From Thermoanaerobaculales bacterium (GTDB lineage: Bacteria; Acidobacteriota; Thermoanaerobaculia; Thermoanaerobaculales; Sulfomarinibacteraceae): 64,000 bases of DNA. Of the stretch, positions 15,383 through 24,245 are shown in pieces. Made by a program: the position numbers and the translations under genes. How positions within the stretch are numbered: position 1 is the stretch's first letter; every line of letters begins with the position of its first letter. Location: positions 45,240-109,239 of the forward strand of contig DAOPQC010000013.1 of assembly GCA_035358815.1 (NCBI GenBank). Direction: 5' to 3'. The notes below the pieces were generated by a model. It saw nothing but the letters and a program-made list of their open reading frames with translations. It was not told the DNA's origin and did not search any database.

Positions 15383-17088
15383 CACCAGTCCTTGTCCACG
15401 GTCCGCGCCACCGGAGTCGGCGATCGCATCTCCTGGCGGGCCTGCGCCTCGGCGCGCTCGAGGGCCGAGTAGAGGGCCTCCTGCCCCTGCGGCGTCGGCG
15501 TCGGGGCGGCCGCGGCCGGCGCCGGTGCCGGGGTCGGCGTCGGCTGCGGCTGGTCCTGCTGTTGCTGTTGCTGCTGCTCCTGTTGCTGCTGTTGCTGCTG
15601 CTCGAGCAGGCGCAGCGCAAGCTCATAGTTGCGCTTGGCGTCCGCCTGGTCGGAGCCCTCGAGCAGCGCCGTGCGCAGCCACTCTACGGCTCGCTCTCCG
15701 CGGCCGGCGAGCAGGGAGGCGGTGCCGCCGTTGTAGGCCGCGTCCCCGACCCCACCGGCGTGGGCGCGCTCGAACAGCGGATCGGCGGCCTCGGCCTGGC
15801 CCTGTGCCGAGAGCGCGGTCGCGAGATCGTACGCGCGGTCGGATCGACCGGGGGCGAGGGCCGCCGCGGCCGCGAAGTCGCGCACGGCGGCCTCGGTGTC
15901 GCCGGCCCTGTACTCCGCGGCCCCGCTCCTGGCGAGGCGGCGGCTGCCGCCGGGGATCAGCCGCTGCCACCAGGGCGCTGCCGCCGGCGCCGCCGCTGCT
16001 GGCGGCTGCGCCGCGGCGCTCGACGGGGGCGGCTCGCCGCCGGCGGACTGGGCCTCCAGCGGCGCCGGCAGGCATGCCGCTACGAGCAGGGCGGCCAGCG
16101 CCAGCCGCCGCCAGGGCGACAGCGCGAAGCCGGCGGCGAGCAGCAGCGCGGCGGCGGCGAGGAAGACCGGGAAGCGCTCGACCCGCTGCACCGTCCTGGT
16201 CGCCTCGAGCTCGCGGGTCCGCAGCTCCTCGACCGACTGGACAAGGGCGCGCATGACCTCGCGGTCGCCGAGCTCGATCACCTTGCCGCGGGCGTCGCCG
16301 GCGAGCTGGTGCAGCGTCTCGGGCTGCGCCCGGGTCACCACCGGCTGGCCCTCCGCGTCCCGCTTGTAGTGCACGCCGCCGCCCGGCGACGGCATCGGGA
16401 TCGGGCCTCCGGAGGAGGTGCCGGCCACGATGCCGAGCACCCCGACCCCGGCCCTGCGCAGCGCGTCGGCAGCCGAGGCGACGCTGCCCTGCAGGTTCTC
16501 GCCGTCGGTGATCAGCACCACGACCCGGCCGTCACCCTCGGGCGGAAGGAGGCGCAGGGCGGCGTTCACCGCACCCTCGATGTTCGAGCCGGGCAGGGCC
16601 ACCATCCCGGGCTGGACGCCCTCGAGGAAGGCCGCCACCGCGCCGAGATCCGTGGTCAGCGGCACCAGCGGGTAGGCCTCGCCGGCGAACACCACGACCC
16701 CGAGCCGGTTGCCCTCGAGCGCCGGCAGCGCCCGGGTCAGCATCTCGAGCGAGCGGGCGAGGCGGGTCGGCCGCAGGTCGGGGCAGAGCATGGAGTCGGA
16801 GACGTCGATCGTGACCACCAGATCACGGGTCCGCACCGACTCCTCGCCCGGGAGCTCGCCCCACTGCGGCCGCGCCAGCGCGATCACGATGAGGGCTCCG
16901 GCGCCGGCCCAGGCCAGCATCCGGAGCAAGCCGGTCGCGGGCGCGCCTCCCATCACCCGCTTCCACACCGCAGGCGACGCGAGCCGGCGCTGCTGGTGCA
17001 GGCGGCTGCGGTGCCGGAGCACCGCCGCCAGCGCCGCCGACGCCGGCAGCAGCAGCGCCCACAGCATGGCCGGCTCGGCGAGGCTCAC
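15382..17088 (-). CDS. Fused BatB-BatC: VWA membrane protein with TPR and polyglutamine tail
   Basis: A 568-residue protein. Two N-terminal transmembrane helices frame a von Willebrand A domain with an intact MIDAS (TIDVSDSM and LITDGEN) and a further helix near residue 320 (VFLAAAALLLAAGFAL). This is BatB. A second hydrophobic segment then leads into a Pro/Ala linker and TPR repeats (RAGDTEAAVRDFAAAAALAP and following), as in BatC. After the TPRs comes LLEQQQQQQQEQQ and onward, a glutamine-rich stretch of about 17 residues, then a Pro-Thr-Ala region. The GTG start at 17088 overlaps the batA stop (GTGA). VWA proteins of this operon probably form a complex acted on by MoxR. Confidence 0.85.
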   Translation of the reverse strand: MSLAEPAMLWALLLPASAALAAVLRHRSRLHQQRRLASPAVWKRVMGGAPATGLLRMLAWAGAGALIVIALARPQWGELPGEESVRTRDLVVTIDVSDSMLCPDLRPTRLARSLEMLTRALPALEGNRLGVVVFAGEAYPLVPLTTDLGAVAAFLEGVQPGMVALPGSNIEGAVNAALRLLPPEGDGRVVVLITDGENLQGSVASAADALRRAGVGVLGIVAGTSSGGPIPMPSPGGGVHYKRDAEGQPVVTRAQPETLHQLAGDARGKVIELGDREVMRALVQSVEELRTRELEATRTVQRVERFPVFLAAAALLLAAGFALSPWRRLALAALLVAACLPAPLEAQSAGGEPPPSSAAAQPPAAAAPAAAPWWQRLIPGGSRRLARSGAAEYRAGDTEAAVRDFAAAAALAPGRSDRAYDLATALSAQGQAEAADPLFERAHAGGVGDAAYNGGTASLLAGRGERAVEWLRTALLEGSDQADAKRNYELALRLLEQQQQQQQEQQQQQQQDQPQPTPTPAPAPAAAAPTPTPQGQEALYSALERAEAQARQEMRSPTPVARTVDKDW

Positions 17089-18080
17089 CACAGCGTCCTC
17101 CCGGCGACCGCCTCGACCAGGACCCCGCCGACCATCAGCAGGAGGGCCGCGAGCGCCCACGGCTCGAATCGCTCCCGGTAGCGCACCAGGCGGGTCGAGG
17201 TGAACTCCGTCTTCTCGAGAGCGTCGATCTGCCGGAACACCTCCAGCAGCGCCTGGGGGTCCTGGGCCCGAAAGGAGCTGCCGCCGGTCTTCCGCGAGAT
17301 CTCGGCCAGCAGCTCGGGGTTGACGTCGACCTCGACCTCGACCACCCGCTGCCGGGTGCGGCCGGTCCGCGGGTCCTGCTCGCGCACCGGGATCGGCACC
17401 CTCCCGCCGCGGCCGACCAGCACCGTGTGGACCACGATGTCCTGCTCCGACGCCAGGTCGGCGGCGGTCAACGGGTCGAGCTGCCCGGTGTTGTTGGAGC
17501 CGTCGGTGACCAGCACCACCACCTTGGACGAGGCCTCCGAGGCCCGCAGCCGGTTGACGCTGGTCCCCAGGCCGAGCCCGATCGCGGTGCCGTCGGGCAG
17601 GGTCTCGAGCGCGACCTGGTCGAGCAGCTGCTGGACCACGTCGTGGTCGAGCGTCAGCGGGCACAGGGTCACCGCCGCGCCGGCGAAGACGACGAGCCCG
17701 ATGCGGTCGTTGACGCGCTGGGCGATGAAGCTGCCGATGACGTCCTTGGCCACGCCGAGGCGGTCGCTCGGCTGGAAGTCGAGCGCCGCCATCGACCCGG
17801 AGACGTCGAGGGCGATCACCAGATCGACGCCCTCGGCGTGCTCGAGCCGACGCGACAGCACCTCCTGCGGGCGTGCCAGCGCCACCGCCAGCGGCAGCAG
17901 CGAGGCGGCCACCACCACCCCGGCGAGCGTCGACCTGCTGATCCCCCACGACCGGGCGCGCGGCAGGCGGCCGGCGTCGGGAAACGGGAACCGCTGCCAG
18001 CGCCGCCGCAACAGCCAGAGGGCCAGCAGGAGAAGGGCGAGCGCGATCAGCGCCAGCCACCACGGGGCCGCCAGCCGCAT
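17085..18080 (-). CDS. batA: BatA, VWA-domain aerotolerance protein
   Basis: A 331-residue inner-membrane protein. It has two N-terminal transmembrane helices, then a VWA domain with MIDAS residues in IALDVSGSM, a threonine in the GTAIG segment and LVTDGSNN, and a C-terminal transmembrane helix (ALAALLLMVGGVLVEAVAG). The family binds Mg2+ through the MIDAS and is linked to oxidative-stress tolerance. I chose the ATG at 18080, coupled to the upstream stop as TGATG with GGAGG ten bases before it, rather than the GTG three bases earlier. Confidence 0.9.
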   Translation of the reverse strand: MRLAAPWWLALIALALLLLALWLLRRRWQRFPFPDAGRLPRARSWGISRSTLAGVVVAASLLPLAVALARPQEVLSRRLEHAEGVDLVIALDVSGSMAALDFQPSDRLGVAKDVIGSFIAQRVNDRIGLVVFAGAAVTLCPLTLDHDVVQQLLDQVALETLPDGTAIGLGLGTSVNRLRASEASSKVVVLVTDGSNNTGQLDPLTAADLASEQDIVVHTVLVGRGGRVPIPVREQDPRTGRTRQRVVEVEVDVNPELLAEISRKTGGSSFRAQDPQALLEVFRQIDALEKTEFTSTRLVRYRERFEPWALAALLLMVGGVLVEAVAGRTLW

Positions 18081-19043
18081 CACGAGGCGGCCTCCATCGG
18101 CAGCTCAGCCGGCTCGAGGTGCAGCTCGAGGCCGCGCGCGCTGTCGACCGCGGTCGAGATCGCCTGCCGCAGCTCGCCCTCGCCAACCCCGCAGCGGCCG
18201 AAGCGCACGGAGTCGACCACCTTCGTCACCCGGTGAAGGCCGCGCTGCACCGCCTCCGGCCAGCCCCGCCGGCGCGCGAGCATCCGCAGCTCGAACGAGG
18301 TCATCTCCAGGGCCGGCTCGCCGGTCCGGCGCTCCAGGTAACGGCGCAGCCCGGCGGCGAGCCGGTCGCAGACCAGCTCGGGCTGCGATCCGGGCAGCCC
18401 CGACTCGAGCGCCCGCGCCAGCTCCTCGAGCTGCGCCAGCGGCGGCAGGGAGGCGCCGGCCTCCTCCGGAACCGCGCGGCGCCGCCGGCGCAGCCACCAG
18501 TGCTGGGCCGCCAGCGCCGGGACCAGCACGATCAGGATCGGCGCCAGCCACTCCCACGGCAGCCCATGGACCCCGATCGGGCTCCGCAGCGGCGACGGCT
18601 CCGCCTCCTCCCCCTGCGGCAGCACCGAGGCCACCTCGAGGGAATGGGTCTCACCCGGCTTCACCGCGCGCGGCTCGCCGTCTGGCGGCCGCACCGACGC
18701 CCGCATCTCGGGCAGCGGGATCGCGCCGGTCTTCATCGGGGCGAGGGTCAGCTGCCAGGCCGGCGGGCGGGCGCCCGCCACCTCGTGCGGGCCGTCGATC
18801 ACCGCCCACGGCCCGTCGGCGGTCACCTGCACCGCGAGCTCGCCCCACAGCCAGCCCTCGCCGCCGCGCGCCTGGACGCGCACCGGCACCCGATCGCCGA
18901 CCGTCGCCGGGCCGCGGGGGGCGGACACCTCGAGCGTCGGCTCGGCGGCGAGCGCGCTCACGGCCACCAGGGCCAGCGCTGCGGCCACCCGCCCGGCCTG
19001 CGTTCGGCCGGGCCCGCCGAACGGGCCGGTGCGGCGCGAGCTC

Positions 19044-19054
<11 letters not shown>
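18080..19054 (-). CDS. Bat-operon membrane protein with BatD-like sandwich
   Basis: A 324-residue protein between the DUF58 gene and batA. A signal peptide (AAALALVAVSALAAEP) leads to a short beta domain (TLEVSAPRGPATVGDRVPV), echoing BatD. One transmembrane helix follows (LAPILIVLVPALAAQHWW), then arginines and a helical cytoplasmic domain with LRRYLERRTGEPALEMTSFE. That tail recalls the DUF4381-type proteins commonly found at this operon position, but I infer this from layout, not from a firm match. Its GTG start overlaps the DUF58 stop by 11 bases. Confidence 0.7.
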
Positions 19055-20911
<1,857 letters not shown>

Positions 20912-21076
20912 GACCTCTCCTTCGCGCCAGCTGGCACAGGGATTGTCGCAGGCAAGGATCGCGCCCGCAATCCGCCCGGCCGCACCGGCCCGCCCGACGT
21001 CGAATCGGCCGACGCGGCGTCAGATCGGCGCGCCGCGGCCGGGCCGGCGCGCCGCCGGACCGCCCCGCCCCCACGC

Positions 21077-21082
21077 TACAAT
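21077..21082 (+). promoter_or_regulatory. -10 element just before the kinase start codon
   Basis: TACAAT (5 of 6) ends seven bases before the ATG at 21090. The final AT belongs to an alternative in-frame ATG at 21081. The spacing favours transcription starting at 21090 as a leaderless mRNA. No -35 match is visible at 17 bases. Confidence 0.5.
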
Positions 21083-21089
21083 GGTCGCG

Positions 21090-23030
21090 ATGCCCGCCAG
21101 CCGCATCGGCCGCTACGAGATCGTCAAGCCGCTCGGCCGCGGTGCGATGGGCGTCGTCTACCTGGCGCGCGACCCGATCATCGACCGCAGGGTGGCGCTC
21201 AAGACGCTGCGGGTCGACCTCGACGACGACGTGGCCGGGGAGTTCCGCGAGCGGTTCCTGCGCGAGGCCCGGGCGGCGGGCCGGATCAACCACGCCGGCA
21301 TCGTCACCATCCACGACGTGGGCGAGGACCCCGAGTCCGGCCTGGTGTTCATCGCCATGGAGTACATCGAGGGCATGGACCTCCGGCAGCTGATGTCCTC
21401 CGGCTACCGCTTCCGCCCTTCCGAGGCGGCGCGCATCGCCGCCGACGTCGCGCGGGCGCTCGACTACGCCCACTCGATGGGCGTGGTCCACCGCGACATC
21501 AAGCCGGCGAACATCATCCTGACCCGCGACGGCACCGCGAAGATCACCGACTTCGGCATCGCCCGCGTGGAGTCCTCCAACCTGACCACCGAGGGCCAGT
21601 TCATCGGCACCCCCAACTTCATGGCGCCGGAGCAGATCACCGGCAAGCCGGTGGACGGCCGCGCCGACATCTTCTCGCTCGGGGTGGTGCTCTTCAACCT
21701 GCTCACCGGGCAGCGCCCGTTCCCCGGCGACACCCTGCACGAGGTGACGCTGAAGGTGGTCGGTGAGCCGAGCCCGATCCCCTCGGTCGTGGCGCCGCAT
21801 CTGCCCTCGGCCTTCAACCCGATCATCCTCAAGTGCCTCGAGAAGGACCCCGACCGCCGGTTCCAGACCGCTGCCGAGCTGGCCAACGTGCTGGCGGCGC
21901 TGGCCCGCTCGCTCACCGACCGCGAGCCGGACGACGTCGCAGCGACCGGGGTCTTCCAGCCTGACCTGGCGACCGTGATCGACCGGACGACCGGCGAACC
22001 GGCGCAGCCCACCGGTCTGCGGGCGCTGCTGCGCGACATCACGGCGCCGCGAAGGCCGGCGACGAAGGCCGCCGGGCCGACGGTGTGGGACCGGCTCCAC
22101 CTGCCGGAGTTCATGACCTGGGAGATCAACCCGCGGTGGGTCCGCATCCTGCTCGCCGGCTGGGCGATCCTGTGGGCGGGCTGGATCGCCGCGCTCGCGC
22201 TGCAGCGGCCGGCTGCACCGGACCCGGCCCCCCGGGACGCGATCATCCGCAGCCGCCACGACACCGCCCGGCTCCTGATCGAGGCCCGGCGCCGGCTGCA
22301 CCGCGGCGACGCCCGGGGCGCCGAGGCCGCCGCCGCGGCCGCCCTCGACCAGGTGCCGGCATCGGCCGGGGCGCGCACGCTGCTGGCGCGGTCGCGGCTC
22401 GCGGTCGAGCAGGTGCGCCTCGGAGAGGCGGCCAGGGAGTCGGTGGCCCGCCTGGTCGCGGAGGGCCGGGAGTCGTACCGGGAGCGGCAGTACGCGACCG
22501 CGGCCGAGCGCTTCGAGCAGGCCCTCGCGATCGACCCCACCAACGAGGTCGCGGCGAGCTACCTGGAGCTCGCGCGGGAGCGCCGGCAGGGGCGGGCCGC
22601 GGCGGCGCGGGCCGTGGCGCGCCCGGCACCGACGCCCCCGGTCGCGGCGGCGGCGCCCGCCGGCGAGCCCGAGCAGGTCGCGCCGGTGCCCGGCAACGCC
22701 CGCATCACGATCGCGTTCAACTCCCCGATCGCGAGCGGCGGGATCCTGGTGACGGTGGACGGCGCGACGCTGGCGGAGATCCCGTTCGACTTCACGACCA
22801 AGGGACTGTTCGGGGCCCGCCGCGGCGGCACCGGCGCCGTCAAGCGCGTCGTCCTGGTTCCATCCGGCCGGCACTCGATCACGGCGGCCCTGCGCGACGG
22901 CGAGGGCGCGCTTCGGGGGTCCCAGACCTTCGACCGCGAGCTGCCGGCGAACAGCGACTGGACGCTGCGCTTCGACCTGCCGTCCAAGGACGCTACCGCC
23001 ACGGTGTTCCTGGTCCGGGTCAGCGGCTGA
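21090..23030 (+). CDS. Transmembrane serine/threonine protein kinase with TPRs
   Basis: A 646-residue Hanks-type kinase. The kinase domain (residues 1-270) has GRGAMGVVY, the ATP lysine in RRVALKTL, HRDIKPANI, DFGIAR and MAPEQ, all intact. A juxtamembrane segment follows, then one transmembrane helix (ILLAGWAILWAGWIAALAL), tetratricopeptide-like helices rich in Ala and Arg, and a C-terminal beta domain (ARITIAFNSPIASGGILVTV). The outer part may sense envelope signals. Substrates cannot be told from sequence. The ATG at 21081 would add three residues; the -10 position favours 21090. It is followed eight bases later by an MBL-fold gene. Confidence 0.92.
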   Translation: MPASRIGRYEIVKPLGRGAMGVVYLARDPIIDRRVALKTLRVDLDDDVAGEFRERFLREARAAGRINHAGIVTIHDVGEDPESGLVFIAMEYIEGMDLRQLMSSGYRFRPSEAARIAADVARALDYAHSMGVVHRDIKPANIILTRDGTAKITDFGIARVESSNLTTEGQFIGTPNFMAPEQITGKPVDGRADIFSLGVVLFNLLTGQRPFPGDTLHEVTLKVVGEPSPIPSVVAPHLPSAFNPIILKCLEKDPDRRFQTAAELANVLAALARSLTDREPDDVAATGVFQPDLATVIDRTTGEPAQPTGLRALLRDITAPRRPATKAAGPTVWDRLHLPEFMTWEINPRWVRILLAGWAILWAGWIAALALQRPAAPDPAPRDAIIRSRHDTARLLIEARRRLHRGDARGAEAAAAAALDQVPASAGARTLLARSRLAVEQVRLGEAARESVARLVAEGRESYRERQYATAAERFEQALAIDPTNEVAASYLELARERRQGRAAAARAVARPAPTPPVAAAAPAGEPEQVAPVPGNARITIAFNSPIASGGILVTVDGATLAEIPFDFTTKGLFGARRGGTGAVKRVVLVPSGRHSITAALRDGEGALRGSQTFDRELPANSDWTLRFDLPSKDATATVFLVRVSG

Positions 23031-23038
23031 CGGATGCC

Positions 23039-23890
23039 ATGAGCCTGCGCACCCTGGCACTCGACACCTCGTGGGGCGCGCTGACGATCGCGGGCGGCTC
23101 CCGCGCCGGCGAGGGCACGCTCGTCCTGCTGCCCCAGTTGCGGCTCGCCCTCGAGGGCGGGCGCCCGCACCGGGCGCTGGCGCCGATGAGCACGCTGCTG
23201 GTCAGCCACGGCCACATGGACCACATCGGCGGCCTCGGCTACTGGGCCAGCCAGCGCTACCTCAACTCGATGGGACCGGGCACCGTCATCGCCCCGGCCG
23301 AGATCGCGGGCCAGCTGCAGGCCCTGCTCGAGACCCTGGCCCGGCTCGAGGGGGGCCGGCCCTACGGCGTCGACGTCGTCGCGGTGGCCGCCGGCGACCG
23401 CCGGGGCGTGCGCCCCGACATCGAGCTCGGCTTCTTCGCCACCGACCACTGGGTGCCGACGTTGGGCTGTCGCGTCACCTGGCGCACGCAGCGCCTGCTG
23501 GCGGAGCTCAGCGGCCTGGCCGGGGACGAGATCGCGCGCCGCCGGCGCGCCGGGCTGCCGGTCACCGACGAGCGCCGGGTCGACCTGCTGGCCTACTGTG
23601 CCGACAGCGGGCCCGGCCTGTTCCGGAGCGCCCCCGAGGTGCTCGCCGCCGAGGTCCTGCTGGTGGAGTGCTCGTTCTTCCGGCCGGCCGACCGCGAGCG
23701 GGCCGTCCGCTTCGGCCACATGCATCTCGAGGACCTGCTCGCGGTGGCCGGGCACCTGCAATGCCGCCACCTGGTGCTGCTGCACGCCTCGCGGCGTCAG
23801 CGGCTGCGCGAGGTGGAGCGCTTCCTCGACGAGCAGCTGCGGCCGCAGCTGCCGTGCGCCCTGCACCATCTGGTGGTGGACTGGGAGTGA
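23039..23890 (+). CDS. Metallo-beta-lactamase-fold protein, RNase Z-like
   Basis: A 283-residue protein whose metal motif SHGHMDHIGG (HxHxDH) matches the MBL fold. Later ligands are plausible in LLAYCADSGPG (aspartate) and in GHMHLEDLL. The order of motifs and the LLVECSFF segment resemble the RNase Z/ElaC branch, but it lacks a clear exosite arm, so tRNA 3'-processing is not certain. It is very likely co-transcribed with the kinase, eight bases upstream. The stop is followed within 20 bases by a repeat end box. Confidence 0.75.
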   Translation: MSLRTLALDTSWGALTIAGGSRAGEGTLVLLPQLRLALEGGRPHRALAPMSTLLVSHGHMDHIGGLGYWASQRYLNSMGPGTVIAPAEIAGQLQALLETLARLEGGRPYGVDVVAVAAGDRRGVRPDIELGFFATDHWVPTLGCRVTWRTQRLLAELSGLAGDEIARRRRAGLPVTDERRVDLLAYCADSGPGLFRSAPEVLAAEVLLVECSFFRPADRERAVRFGHMHLEDLLAVAGHLQCRHLVLLHASRRQRLREVERFLDEQLRPQLPCALHHLVVDWE

Positions 23891-23907
23891 GGTCGCAGAC
23901 AGCAGGA

Positions 23908-24245
23908 TCCAGGGGCTAGGATCTGGGATCTACGGGATAGGGGTCACCCGTCCCCGTTCCCGTTCCCGTTCCCGAGCCACTCCGCTTCCGCATCGGCTTC
24001 CGCGCCCGTCCCCGCTCGCTCGCTCCGTCCTCGAGTTCGCTTCGCGCCGATGCTCTGGAAGCGCTCCCCGTGGGTGCCACCGCTGACACTTTTGGGGTCC
24101 CCGCGCGGTGTGTGCAACCCGGAGAGACGCGGCCCCGAACGTGTCACCAGTGGCACGCCCGCAGGACGCGATCTGCTTGTGCTCGCCTCGCCTTGCGGAA
24201 GCGGGCGGGCGGGGGCGCTATCCCCTATCCCCCAGATCCTAGATC
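23908..24245 (+). repeat. Dispersed intergenic hairpin repeat, copy 5 (stem type B), both end boxes present
   Basis: This is the most complete copy. The left box (GGGGCTAGGATCTGGGATC and onward, 23916-23940) and the right box (CTATCCCCCAGATCCTAGATC, about 24224-24245) are inverted relative to each other, like terminal inverted repeats. Between them are CGTTCC and CGCTTC hexamers, the conserved CGCTTCGCGCCGATGCTCTG block, left arm TGCCACCGCTGACACTTTTG (24075-24094), right arm GAACGTGTCACCAGTGGCA (24137-24155) and the CGCCCGCAGGACGCG flank. The right box contains the stop codon of the M16 peptidase gene. Confidence 0.88.
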
